Positions 37,266 through 63,980 of a DNA stretch of 64,000 bases are shown here, piece by piece. A program made the position numbers and the translations under genes. The notes beneath the pieces were generated by a model. The model worked only from the letters and a program-made list of their open reading frames with translations. It was not told the DNA's origin and made no database searches. Source of the DNA: Urophycis tenuis (taxonomy: Eukaryota > Chordata > Actinopteri > Gadiformes > Phycidae); contig JAXIVH010000025.1 in NCBI GenBank assembly GCA_036785325.1, positions 1,923,826 to 1,987,825 of the forward strand, written 5' to 3'. The first letter of the stretch is position 1. The number at the start of each line of letters is the position of its first letter.

Positions 37266-38632
37266 GGTGAGCTCACCGCCCACAGGATTGTCCGTCTGGA
37301 TTGTTCTCTCAGCAGCTCTAGAAGAAGCTAAGAAAAGAAGAGGGGCGGGAGGAGTATCAAGTGGCTGTGAATCTCAAGATCAAATCAAGTTAGAAAAAAA
37401 AACTATGCAATGTTATTTGTACTTTTTGGAATTGCTTTGTGATGACGACGTGTAGGTTTTTATATGTGTATATCACTTTAAATGGCCAACACAAACAAAA
37501 TCGACACCTTCCCCGACTCTGCGTCGTGTAGAACAGCCTGCGGGCTGATTTCTATTATAGCCTATTTGAAGCGGGACGCCTTGCTGGGAAAAAAAGGAAG
37601 GAAGTGAAGTCTAAGCACGGATAATGGCCAAAAGGTCCGTTATTTCAGAACGTTTTGATTTGTATGTTTATTTTTTGATAATAACTAACATTCGTTTAAT
37701 AACTTACATTCGTCACTCCAGTGCTCCAGCCGGCTGCAGTTCACGTACTGGCCAAAGGGGTCAGCAATGAGAAGGAATTTCGGTTTCTTACACAATAATC
37801 GATCCATGATTCACGATACACAACTCGGGGGTAAAAACCTCAACAATAAACAAAAAAATGCAGACAAGACAAGGTTTTATTATTTAACAGTTCATTCACA
37901 AGTTCACTTTTTACATTACGTTCATTCATACTTTCACTTTTATAGTTCATTCATACGTTTGCTTTAACATTTTATTCCATTTTATGTGTTCACTGGGCAT
38001 ACTGCAGTGGAATACAGTATTCTGTCTGTTTGTGTGTGCGTATGTGTGTCTGTGTGTGCGTATGTGCGTGCGTGCATGTGTGTCAGCACACCAAGCTCAT
38101 TGGGTTACGGCCAATGACAATCAGCTGCAACATGATATCAAGATTTACAAAGGAATGCCTTCACAAAAACACTCAAATTTCAAAGTCATATAAAAACATG
38201 TGGAAGCGCCAGCACTAGTTTTACCAAAACATTCAACGTCAGCTACTGAGCCATTTTGATTTGAATATCTGGATTATTAACAGATTCATAACAGACTTCA
38301 TAAGACACTGTGAGAAAATTATACACCTATTAGCACCTCAAGCGAAGGAGGGTGTGTGGGGGCACATTTTGCAAATATTCTTTAAAAAAAAACAATTTAG
38401 ATACCAATACAGCGTTTATATGTGTTCATAAAGAAGCTGTAGAGAAGCTCACTCTAAGGACCCAAAGCCACCCTGGCTTCATCTGTAGCTGCTCAGAGGA
38501 CCAGACACGTGTCTCAAGCCTTTCATACTCTGAAAAGAAGAAAGGAAGAAAAAAGCCACCCTATTAGCCTCTGGTATCCATTACAATGTTTTCCCTCTCA
38601 TTTTGATTTCCATTTTTCCCCCAAAAAAGTAT

Positions 38633-39644
38633 TTTATTTCCATTGCTGGTGGAAAGGAGAAAAAGATGAGCCAGATTCCATGTACCATAATCCAAATCTT
38701 TTAACGCCACTTTTCCTATTGGGAGTAGTTCATTACCAGGCTGGAGCACTAGGACGTTCGCTACTGACCTGGACCACTAGGACGTTCACTACTGATCCGG
38801 ACCACTAGGACGTTCACTACTGATCCGGACCACTAGGACGTTCACTACTGATCCGGACCTCTAGGACGTTCACTACTGACCTGGACCACTAGGATGTTCA
38901 CTACTGACCTGGACCACTAGGACGTTCACTACTGACCTGGACGATTAGGATGTTCACTACTGACCCAGACCACTAGGACGTTCACTACTGACCTAGACCA
39001 CTAGGACGTTCACTACTGATCCGGACCACTAGGACATTCACTACTGACGTGGACCACTAGGACGTTCACTGCTGATCTGGACCACTAGGACGTTCACTAC
39101 TGATCTGGACCACTAGGACGTTCACTACTGATCCGGACCACTAGGACATTCACTACTGACCTGGACCACTAGGACGTTCACTACTGATCTGGACCACTAG
39201 GACGTTCACTACTGATTCGGACCTCGAGGACGTTCACTACTGATCTGGACCACTAGGACGTTCACTACTGACCCGGACCACTAGGACATTCACTACTGAC
39301 CTGGACCACTAGGACGTTCACTACTGATCTGGACCACTAGGACGTTCACTACTGATCCGGACCACTAGGACGTTCACTACTGACCTGGACCACTAGGACA
39401 TTCACTACTGACCTGGACCACTAGGACGTTCACTACTGATCCGGACCACTAGGACATTCACTACTGACCTGGACCACTAGGACGTTCACTACTGATCTGG
39501 ACCACTAGGACGTTCACTACTGATCCGGACCACTAGGATGTTCACTAATGATCCGGACCACTAGGACGTTCACTACTGATCCGGACCACTAGGACGCTCA
39601 CTCCTGATCCGGACCACTAGGACGTTCACTACTGACCTGGACCA
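38633..39644 (-). other. antxr1: antxr1 3' UTR, mostly minisatellite, with polyA signal
   Basis: Read on the minus strand, the sequence after the antxr1 stop is about 32 units of a 28-bp repeat (38748-39650), followed by unique sequence and AATAAA at 38633-38638. If that signal is used, roughly 90% of a 1-kb 3' UTR is repeat. Other AATAAA hexamers occur further down (near 37971 and 36518). Confidence 0.5.

Positions 39645-39650
<6 letters not shown>
38748..39650 (-). repeat. 28-bp minisatellite containing the antxr1 stop codon
   Basis: About 32 units, plus-strand form GGACCACTAGGACGTTCACT plus ACTGATCC. The unit nearest antxr1 includes the TAG stop (39645-39647, minus). Confidence 0.95.
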
Positions 39651-54737
<15,087 letters not shown>

Positions 54738-55200
54738 TATCCCTCAGACTGTCTCCCCACCGCACCTCCCTCGGAGATGGAGAGGGAGAGAGAGAGAGAG
54801 AAAGAGAGAAAGAGAGAGGGAGGGAGAGAAAGAGAGATAGAGAGACAGACAGAGAGAGAGAGAGAGCGAGAATTGCCGCAAAACTCAACAAGAAAAGTCA
54901 AAAGCCGGAGTTTGTCTTGCTTGATTCCTGTCCTTCCACAAATGCCTTCTGACTTCTGCATCGGCTCCCCATCCCCACAGCCGCAGATGTGAGCGGAGGA
55001 GAAGAGGAGGAGGGGGAGGAGGAGAGGGAGGAGGCGGAGGAGTGAGGGGTCTTGCGACTAGCAGTCTTTGTGTCTCTCCACACTCCAATATTCTTTTCTT
55101 CTTTCTTCCTCTTTTTTTTTTTGCGATCGGCGTGGCTTTATGAGCAAACTGTTGAAGCCCTGCTCTCATTTTCTTTCTCCTCGCATGACACCTGAAACCC
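54738..55200 (-). promoter_or_regulatory. antxr1: antxr1 5' UTR and promoter region
   Basis: Upstream of the antxr1 ATG (54735-54737, minus strand) lies a purine/pyrimidine-rich stretch: GA-rich 54777-54866 and a GGA/GAG-rich block around 54990-55050. No TATA box is evident. The region is the only plausible place for the promoter of this gene; the exact start is not visible. Confidence 0.4.
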
Positions 55201-57257
55201 CATTTTCTTTACACCTATGAAGGACTTCTTGTGGGTTCTCCTCCCGGGTTCTTCGCGGTTATGCTTGTTTTCATCCTTTCCAATGTGCGTGGGTTGATTT
55301 GCGTCACATCATATGCACTATTGCCACTCAGTGGTATGTAATGGAACTTGACATAGTGAGTATGAAAAGTAACGTTTAAAATCGAATGCAATGCATTCTT
55401 TCCATTGGAAAGATCTCAAAAGATAATGGTGCATTTGCTCTCACTGCAACAGCGTTCCTCTATATATAACCTTACATAACACATAATTACAATACATAAA
55501 TATACCATACTGGTATTTGGTAATTATCCTATTAAGATCAGGTTTAAGGGTTTGGTTTATGGTTCCAAGGTTTGGCCCAGCTATGAATATTTACTTGATT
55601 ATTCTTTGCGACGCATCAAATTGCTTGTGCTCTATGGGAGTACTGTGTTATAGCCAGAGATATTTTAACCACAATTCTGAACCAAAATCGGTTGCTGTTG
55701 ACGCTGTAGGCCTAAAATCTAGCATGCACCCTTAAATCTAGCGTGTGCAATTGCAGTTTGTGTGTATATCTCTCTAACCATATCTAAATATTTCCTTTAA
55801 TCACTAAAACCTGCACTATGTCACTTTTCTGCTGCAGCCATGTGCTCCATGACTCATTAGTTACACAATCACTTTATGAACTTTCTCAAGAATAACAACG
55901 TGCCCATCCACCCATTGTCACTGCTCCCAGGGAACCTTTTAGTCTGTAAATCATTAGTTCTGGTCCTTCTCCTTCTGGTCCTTCCAGCCCCGCCCGGCAC
56001 CCTGCCCTCCTCTTCCACACGAACGGAAAGAAAAACAAACCCATCCTATTGGAAGTCTATCAGAACTAGTTTTATTAAATAAGCCAAAGTGTTACATCAG
56101 TGTTTCACATTACATTCACAGTATTTCAGACAGCCATCCGTTCTGTTTGTGACATAAAACCACAGCATGACAAAAAATCAACACACACAACGAGATCAGC
56201 AAAGTGGACAGTGTGTCCCGACAGATTCATGCATTGTGTTACTGGGGTGACGTTTGGTTGTTTCTTTATAAAGGCCCAAGGAGGACCGTAGGAAATGCAA
56301 TAACTACTAAAAGTCTACAATGGCTCTTTTTCTTCTTTTCAATAACACATTATTTGGGTGTTAACAGACATTATTTGGGTGTTAACAGACACATGAGAGA
56401 CCTTCATAGATTTAGGTGGAAAAATACAAGTATTTTATTTTTGAGTTGCTTAATGTATTGTGGCTGACCATGGCCTGTGAAGCTGTGACTTTGGTCCGTA
56501 TCCTACACTCTACACTTTCTATTGAACTAGCGCACTAGCTTGATTAGCGCCGACAAACGACGAACCTCCAACCGAGTACAACCACGGCAAACGACATTAA
56601 TCTGTGCGTGTGCGTGCACGCACACGCGCATACTTCTGACATTACAGGGCTCATAGAAGGGTGTTGGTCGCACGAGTCGCGCGGGCCCGAACGCACGCCG
56701 TGCGTCTCGTCCCAAAACACCGCAGAAGAAGAGCCTGCGGTGGGGTGGACGGGTCGGGGAGAGGGCGGAGGGGGCGGGTCATAGGTCGGCTGGAGGGCGA
56801 CCCTGGAGACCTGGCTATGGCTACCGCTACCGCTATGGCTACCGCTACCGCTATGGCTACCGCTACGGCTACCGCTCTGAATCTGCCGGTAGCCGTAGCA
56901 GGGCTGGTGCTCTGGCTCCACCCGGATGCTGACCTGTGCGGTCTGGGGCGCCGGTCGGCATGACGACGACGGCGGCGATGCTGAGGAGGGCTGCGGTGAA
57001 GGTGGGAGGAGCCAGGGGTCCCAGGGCGCCCCACCCCCCATCACGTGGACCGGGTTGGTCTGGGAGTGGGTGGGTGAGGGGGGGCAGATCGTCAAGCGTA
57101 GCGTGATGCTGGTGAGGGGGAAGATAAGGGGGGGGGGGGGGGAGGAGGAGAAGGGAGAGAAGGGGGGGGGGGGGGAGGTCAGTTGTGTGGTTCTCAGTGG
57201 TTCTCTAATGGGGGTCTGTGTACCCCTGGGGGTACTTTGGAGGATTGCAGGGGGTAC

Positions 57258-57455
57258 TTTGGACGGCAGTAGTTCAGTGGGTAGAGCAGGTGGACAGAGC
57301 GGGTTATCCACTAACCGTAGGGTCGGCGGTTCAATCCCCTCGTAGGGTCAGCGGTTTGATCCCCCTCCACCAACTGTCCTCATGTCAAACCCCACAAATG
57401 TACTGATTGTAAGTCGCTTTGGACAAAAGCGTATGCTAAATGCCCCTTTACCCTT
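57258..57455 (+). mobile_element. tRNA-derived SINE with common teleost tail
   Basis: Has GCAGTAGTTCAGTGGGTAG, a partly doubled box B-like segment (GGTTCAATCCCC, GGTTTGATCCCC), and tail AGTCGCTTTGGACAAAAGCG. Confidence 0.75.
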
Positions 57456-58920
57456 TACTTGGGAAACGTAAAATAGCAAGTGTTTCTGAATGCCAATGAA
57501 CAAAGTTCTGCTATTTTTTCACAAAGGTATTTGCACCGCCTATTTAATGTTCACGTTCACCCAATAATATGCACATACATTCGTCATATTCATCGAAATA
57601 TTTTTCGCTCCCCAAATTGTTTTGTGCTGATGAAGGGACTTGCACAATATCTAACAACATCTCAGGAGGGGCCACACTAGTGAACACAGTTGGAGAACCA
57701 CCGGACCATCCGTCGCTAGTCCACTTCTCTCCCCCTTCAGGGATGGAGGGCGGGGGACGGGGGTGGGGGGTGGAGGTGGGGGTGGTGGGGGAGGACAGTG
57801 GAGGTCCAGAGGGATTGACTGTCTTCTTTCTAACAGTTTTGAAAGTGTAATAGCTGGTGTCCTTTTCTTCTATAAACTTGATTTGTGAGGAGGGCTGAAT
57901 GTGGGACGATCTCCTCTGTGTTAAGACTATGTTTTAGGTTCCTCAAGGAAGAGGAAGGAGAGGAAGAGGAAGGGAGATAGCTGCTGCGAAGCCAGCCTTG
58001 AGGGGCCCCAACACGTGTATGGGAGCATTTGGGTCATAAAATAAGGGGCGGGTCAATATATCAGTCAAACTAGCAATAAGCAAAATATGCAGTTTCAGTA
58101 CGTCCACTTTTAGAAGACATTACCAACTAACCAACTCTAAATGTAAATTTTTATCCTCATCTTTGCTACATAACGCATATTGGCGATTGTATATTTATAT
58201 TAATATTTGTATTCTTTGTGGCAAGGAATAAGAAAAGGACATTTGGTACTTTAAAAGAAACAACCAAAATGTAATTCCAGAGGTTGATAACATGGTTGAG
58301 GACTTGGGAACAACTGAGCACAGATTGGCTGTAACCAGCAGGCCTTCAGGAGTCAACCTGACTCAAGCATCAGCCTGGATCTGTCATTCATCACAGACAG
58401 ACATTGTGACACTTTCACCAGAATATCAGTGCACTTCCCTCGGAATCTCTGAGCTAAACTGTGACAGGGTGCCCTTGTGGCGCGTTAAGGGGTGCTAATT
58501 AATTGACAACAAGACCTAAACACCCTTAAACACTCCCATAAACACTGAGGATTATAATAAACAGCACTTGGCCACTAGAGATGCAGTTTAATTAACTCTG
58601 TGTTTGCGCTCCCGGAAAACAGTTTTGATGCAGTCACTGTAACTTTTCTTCCTTTCATCCTAAGATACTATTTACATGGTCTACAGTATATAATCACAGC
58701 TCTATTTAATAAGACATTAATGCCAGGAAGCCATATAATTAACAGATGAACGTAATAATTTGAAAACCTTTACAACAAAACAAAACAAAAACCCTATTAA
58801 GATTACAAAATACAAATTAAATAATATTTGTGTATAATGTCAATGTTATGTGTGTTGTAAGATTGATATTAATTCAATATTATAATAACATCCTATTAAA
58901 CATTTCAGCAAGGCATGTTG

Positions 58921-58922
<2 letters not shown>

Positions 58923-58966
<44 letters not shown>

Positions 58967-59127
58967 CCTCTCTCATGGTGTGACTAATGTGTTAGCTCTC
59001 GCTCTCTCTCTCTCTCTCTCCGTCTCTCTACCTCTCTCTACCTCTCTCATGGTGTGACTAATCTGTTAGCTCTCTCTCTCTCTCTCTGTCTCTCTCTGTC
59101 TCTCTGTCTCTCTGCCTCTCTCTCTCT
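58923..59127. repeat. compound CT repeat with internal duplication
   Basis: CT tracts interrupted twice by CATGGTGTGACTAATSTGTT, so a block of about 80-90 bases was duplicated. Confidence 0.9.
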
Positions 59128-59129
59128 AA

Positions 59130-59297
59130 CTAGCTAACGTGTATATGATGTCTAGGTGTGGTGGTTGCGTCCCGGTGGACAGCTCTGTCTATGGGGGCAG
59201 ACAGGATGTGGTTGTAGGGCACGTGGAGCTTCAACACACAGTACCTGTGGTCTGAGTCGGGAGTGGTGGAGATCAGGGTCGAGTGAGGGAGCACTTC
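59130..59297 (-). CDS. slc4a5: candidate additional or alternative terminal exon of slc4a5
   Basis: On the minus strand a good acceptor (pyrimidine-rich run ending AAACAG at 59298-59299) is followed by 55 open codons, starting EVLPHSTLIS and ending with TGA at 59130-59132. An internal donor (GACCACAG/GTACTG) is also possible. The exon upstream has a strong potential donor (AAGA/GTGAGT) just after its TAA stop, so splicing to this exon is plausible, but the reading frame would be open only if the C7 run before that stop differed by one base. I do not recognise the peptide. Confidence 0.25.
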   Translation of the reverse strand, partial: EVLPHSTLISTTPDSDHRYCVLKLHVPYNHILSAPIDRAVHRDATTTPRHHIHVS

Positions 59298-59674
59298 CTG
59301 TTTACAAGAAGAAAGAAGAAGACTAAACGAAAAGTACACAAAACAACACTGTGATCATGAGTAGACACGGACGGACAACACGCGCACAGAGAAGACAAAG
59401 TCAAACCTTGCGCTGAGGGCAGTAATGTGATTACATGCGTACAGAGTAGCAAGGCTAGCTCGTCGATAGTTGCCCAGGACTGCTAACACATTAGCGGTTA
59501 GCATTACCGTTCACATTGCTATAGGAAGTAGTAATTTATCCTGGTGTACATCTCATCTACATATCTATAAAAATCTGTAAGTAACCAATTGCATGTCACT
59601 TCTGTCACACTCCGTCTCTGGTGAACAGAGAGACACCCCAACAGACAACTGGGAACGGTGCAGCCTACTCACTC

Positions 59675-60441
59675 TTATTGGGGGGGTTGGGTTGGGGTCG
59701 AAGGGTTGGCGGGGGCGGGGTCTGGGTGAGGGGGTGGGGCTATGGTTTCCATGGGGATCTTCACAGGAGGAGGAGCAAGAGGTGGATGGGAGGTCTTCGA
59801 CTGAGACAGACAGACAGACAGAGGAACCACATGCAGTGAAGAAACCTTGCGTGAGGTCATAATGGTGGACGAGTGAGGTCATAACATAAGAGGTGGACGA
59901 GTGAGGTTATAACAGAAGAGGTGGAAGAATGAGGTCATAACATAAGAGGTGAAGAATGAGGTCATAACATAAGAGGTGGATGAGTGAGGTCATAATGGAA
60001 GTAGTGGATCAGTGAGGTCATGATGGAGGAGGTGGATGAGTGACGTCATAATGGAAGAGTTGGATGAGTGAGGTCATAATGGAAGTAGTGGATCAGTGAG
60101 GTCATAATGGAGGAGGTGGATGAGTGAGGTCATAATGGAACAGGTGGGGAGAAGGAGAAGTGGATGGAATGAGGTGATGACTGAACAGGTGAAGAACAGC
60201 AGGTGAATACATGGAGAGAGGGAGGGATGTCAGACAGGCAGTAAGTAGTAGTAGGTGTTATACAGTGCCTTTTCAGCAGCACTGTGGGACAAAGAGGAAA
60301 ACTTTATTAGTCAGAGATAACAGACAGAGGACAAAACGGTCACAACAGATGGAGCGAAGTGTGCATATCGTACCATTCATGAATGAATACATTTTGATTA
60401 ATGGCCACAAAGTGAGGCTTTAGAAGTGTTTAGATTTTTGT

Positions 60442-60494
<53 letters not shown>

Positions 60495-60585
60495 TGCGTG
60501 GTGTGTGTGCATATGTGTATGTGTATGTGGATGCATATGTGTATGTATGTGTATATATGTTTATGAATGTGTGTGTGAGTATAAG

Positions 60586-60659
<74 letters not shown>

Positions 60660-60748
60660 CGTGGTGTGCGTGCATATGTGTATGTGTATGTGGATGCATA
60701 TGTGTATGTACGTGTATATATGTTTATGAATGTGTGTGTGAGTATAAG

Positions 60749-60788
<40 letters not shown>

Positions 60789-61979
60789 CCCATGCGTCTC
60801 CCTCACCTCTTCGTCACTCTCGGGCTCTGCCGGCCGTCTCTTGCCCTTCGTCTTGTCGCTGTCGTCCTCCTTCTTCTTCTTCTCCTTCTCCGGCAGCACG
60901 TCGTCCAGCCAGGCCAGGTCGTGTTGGGAGAACATGAAGTCCATGAGCTTCCGCACCAACATCAGACCCAGGATCTACAGGGACACCAGAACCACCAGAA
61001 CCGTCAGACCCAGGATCTACAGGGACACCAGAACCACCAGAACCGTCAGACCCAGGATCTACAGGGACACCAGAACCACCAGAACCGTCAGACCCAGGAT
61101 CTACAGGGACACCAGAACCACCAGAACCGTCAGACCCAGGATCTACAGAAACACCAGAGCCTTCAGACCCAGGATCTACAGGGACACCAGAACCACCAGA
61201 GCCGTCAGACCCAGGATCTACAGGGACACCAGAACCGTCAGACCCAGGATCTACAGAACCACCAGAACCGTCAGACCCAGGATCTACAGAGACACCAGAA
61301 CCACCAGAACCGTCAGACCCAGGATCTACAGGCACACCAACCACCAGAACCGTCAGACCCAGGATCTACAGGGACACCAGAGCCTTCAGACCCAGGATCC
61401 ACAGGGACACCAGAGCCTTCAGACCCAGGATCTACAGGGACACCAGAACCACCAGAACCGTCAGACCCAGGATCTACAGAGACACCAGAACCACCAGAAC
61501 CGTCAGACCCAGGATCTACAGAGACACCAGAACCACCAGAACCGTCAGACCCAGGATCTACAGAGACACCAGAACCACCAGAACCGTCAGACCCAGGATC
61601 TACAGGGACACCAGAACCACCAGAGCCTTCAGACCCAGGATCTACAGAAACACCAGAACCGTCAGACCCAGGATCTACAGGGACACCAGAGCCTTCAGAC
61701 CCAGGATCTACAGAGACACCAGAACCACCAGAACCGTCAGACCCAGGATCTACAGAGACACCAGAACCACCAGAATCGTCAGACCCAGGATCTACAGAGA
61801 CACCAGAACCACCAGAACCGTCAGACCCAGGATCTACAGGGACACCAGAACCGTCAGACCCAGGATCTACAGGGACACCAAGATCCCACATCTTCACACC
61901 TCATGCTCTGTTTTCTTTTATTCAATATTGGTTAGATTCAGTATAATTTAATTACCATTATTCCTTAGAGCCCCCCCCC

Positions 61980-62047
<68 letters not shown>

Positions 62048-63488
62048 CCATCGGGTCTTCCGAGAGCCCTAAACGTATGGTCGCGGTTGCCGTGACGACA
62101 CGCTCACCATGACGGGGAAGATGATGGCCAGGAAGGTGGACTTGAGGGTCCAGAGGACGGCGAGGCAGACGATCTGGACCAGTGTGAAGAGGTGGACCCG
62201 CCTGAGGGGCACGTGGCGCAGGAAGGAGAAGTCCGGCTGGTGCTTGGCGGGCATGAGGTACAGCTTGATCCGCTCCCAGAACTGGAGGACCGGCGCCATA
62301 GAGAAGGAGGAGGAGGAGGAGGAGGAGGAGGAGGAGGACATGCATGCACAGTTAACACTTGTGTTCGTAGAGACTAGAGTCGCAGTCAAGACCGCCTAAA
62401 CCGAGACCAGACACTACCAAGACCAAGACCAAGAGTGACCAAGTCAAGACCAAGACCAAGTCGAGACCAAGACAAGACCAAGACCAAGACCAAAACCGAC
62501 CAAGTCAAGACCGAGACCAAGTCTAGACCGGAAAACAAAACAGACCAGTGTTTAAGTTACACCAATAAGTGAACAATGGCGCAGCCGTTAGGAAACTATA
62601 TACATTGTAACATATTTGGCGCGTAGTGTACGAGTGCTGCATCATATATAAGGCTTTGTGATGAGCATGAGCTCGCTGCTGGGTTTATGCACAAACCCCC
62701 TGGAGACCTCTATGTCCGAGACCAAGACAAGACCGAGACCAAATACAGTCGAGTCCGAGACAAGACCAAGACCACGGAAAGTGTCTTGAGACCGGTCTTG
62801 AGTACTGCAACTCTAGTAGAGACACCATATGCAGGAGATGAGGATTTGTTCAAGTGTTTTGGCTCAAAGTGAAATCTGACACACACCGTTGTGAGGAATC
62901 TTCGCTCTACGCATTAAGATCTAGCAATGGTGGTAGTGTAGTGCTGTTAGTTCAAGACGTAATGACCATGGTCTGCGTTCGGACACTTTGTGTTAGGTTA
63001 TGCCAAAATGATACCCGGGTACTCTTCATGTCCTAAACCTAAACAAAACCAGACTGAACTACCAATATAAAGTGCATGGCATGGTGGCTTGCAGTTGTCT
63101 ACAGTGTAATACCGTTAGGGCCTTTTATGAGCAACGGTGGGTTGATTCGATAAACTAATTGCAAACCGGCGTTTCTAGAATCTATGGGTGCAGACAGGGG
63201 ACACCGTTATCCGTGGCAACGCCTACCTGAATGCCACTCAAGGAAGCCACGCCCATGTAGAGGAAGACTCCGTAGAGAACAGGCATCGGGATGTACTGAA
63301 GAGACAACGCAGCGTTTCAGTTAAATACACCGTGAAGAGGAGAGGAGAGCCCTCACAGTGCAGGAAATGGTCCGTGCTTTACGTAAACAGCCGGCCTGTA
63401 CTTCAAACTACTGACCTGGAGGACAGGAGCCAGGAAGACAGAGACTCCGGTCAGAACGAACACCAGAATGCCCGTCAACCTCTGCTCG
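59675..63488 (-). CDS. slc4a5: electrogenic sodium-bicarbonate cotransporter, 3' part (5' end outside window)
   Basis: Plasma-membrane Na+/HCO3- cotransporter of the SLC4 family. Exons seen (minus order): 63416-63488, 63227-63295, 62108-62281, 60807-60974, 59675-59800. They join in frame and encode the last transmembrane segments and the cytosolic tail. Landmarks: LTGILVFVLTGVSVFLAP, MPVLYGVFLYMGVASLSG, FWERIKLYLMPAKHQPD, LRHVPLRRVHLFTL, then IFPVM/ILGLMLVRKLMDF, FSQHDLAWLDDVLPEK, a Lys-rich stretch, and KIPMETI before a stop at 59675-59677. The 69, 174 and 168-nt exons fit SLC4 genes. ILGL and FSQHDLAW favour SLC4A5 over SLC4A4, and SLC4A5 lies on the same human arm as AAK1 and ANTXR1. The acceptor of exon 60807-60974 is the end unit of a long minisatellite. 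The terminal exon could instead splice on (see the 59130 entry). Confidence 0.88.
59870..60145. repeat. GAGGTCATAATGG minisatellite in slc4a5 last intron
   Basis: Units of about 24-27 bp (GAGGTGGATGAGTGAGGTCA, TAATGGAAGTAGTGG) starting about 70 bases upstream (minus sense) of the terminal exon. Confidence 0.85.
60441..60783. repeat. TG microsatellites with a duplicated 165-bp block
   Basis: TG runs 60441-60489, 60587-60655 and 60751-60783 are separated by two near-identical 100-base segments (GCATATGTGTATGTGTATGT, ATATATGTTTATGAATGTG). Just intronic to the donor of slc4a5 exon 60807-60974. Confidence 0.9.
60975..61885 (-). repeat. 42-bp minisatellite containing the slc4a5 penultimate-exon acceptor
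   Basis: About 23 units (42 bp, with shorter variants). Minus strand: GTGTCCCTGTAG/ATCCTGGGTCTGACGG; the true exon starts ATCCTGGGTCTGATG at 60974. Confidence 0.95.
61971..62045. repeat. C20 run plus CT repeat
   Basis: Poly-C 61971-61990 followed by a CT repeat to about 62044, in the intron 3' of the slc4a5 exon 62108-62281, about 63 bases from its donor. Confidence 0.9.
62305..62337. repeat. GGA trinucleotide repeat at slc4a5 acceptor
   Basis: Reads TCC repeat on the minus strand, about 24 bases before the acceptor of exon 62108-62281. Confidence 0.9.
62373..62816. mobile_element. possible non-autonomous DNA element with inverted ends
   Basis: Left end ACTAGAGTCGCAGTCAAGAC and right end (inverse) ACTAGAGTTGCAGTACTCAA are near-matching inverted ends, also inverse-repeated with many AAGACCAAGACC/GAGACC units inside. 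No coding frame. Confidence 0.5.
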
Positions 63489-63659
63489 CTAAAGTTTGGG
63501 GGAAGTGAACACAATTTGATCATACAAATGCATAGTAATTTGTTCATCATTAATAATAGTTATTAAGGGATAACTAACGCAATAAGGAAATAGGAATACA
63601 AAATTATAATAGCAATGGAACAAATTGAATTAAAAACAGGATCATGTTACAGGGGCATT

Positions 63660-63980
63660 TTACCATATTCATCTTACTGAACATTCTAGAATAATCATGT
63701 TATAGGACATTCTGATATAATCATCTTACCGAACATTCTAGAATAATAGTCCTACTGAACATTCAAGAATAGTAGTTCTACTGAACATTACCGAACATTC
63801 TAGAATAATAGTCCTACTGAACATTCAAGAATAGTAGTTCTACTGAACATTCTAGACAAGTAGTTTTACTGAACATTCTAGAATAGTAGTTTTACGGGAA
63901 AAATTACAGAATAGTAGTTTTATTGAACATTCTAGAAAAGTAATTTTACGGAACATTCTGGAATAAAGATGTCACTGACC
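63660..63980. repeat. degenerate tandem repeat at window end
   Basis: Units of ACTGAACATTCTAGAATAGT plus AGTTTT in an slc4a5 intron. Confidence 0.85.

Larger units (their letters stand above)
34996..38632. other. intergenic region between aak1 and antxr1 (convergent 3' ends)
   Basis: No coding exon recognised. Contents: a tRNA-derived SINE (35172-35465), a possible reverse-oriented tRNA-like SINE (35860-36005), a 24-bp-stem hairpin (36433-36484), a short tandem repeat of a TTCACGTTCACTT motif (37162-37265), and AT-rich sequence. Human GFPT1, NFU1 and gastrokine genes, which lie between ANTXR1 and AAK1 in mammals, are not seen here. Confidence 0.5.
55201..59129. other. intergenic region between antxr1 and slc4a5
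   Basis: No gene is securely recognised. Contents: AT-rich unique sequence (55200-56500), a GC-rich block with open frames on the minus strand (56544-57311; see findings), a tRNA-derived SINE (57258-57455), G-rich runs (57128-57176, 57740-57795) and CT repeats (58923-59127). Confidence 0.5.

Noticed and set aside
60591..61946. 451-codon plus-strand open frame and 393-codon companion
   Set aside because: TG microsatellite and 42-bp minisatellite translated in frame; antisense to slc4a5, with no recognisable domain.
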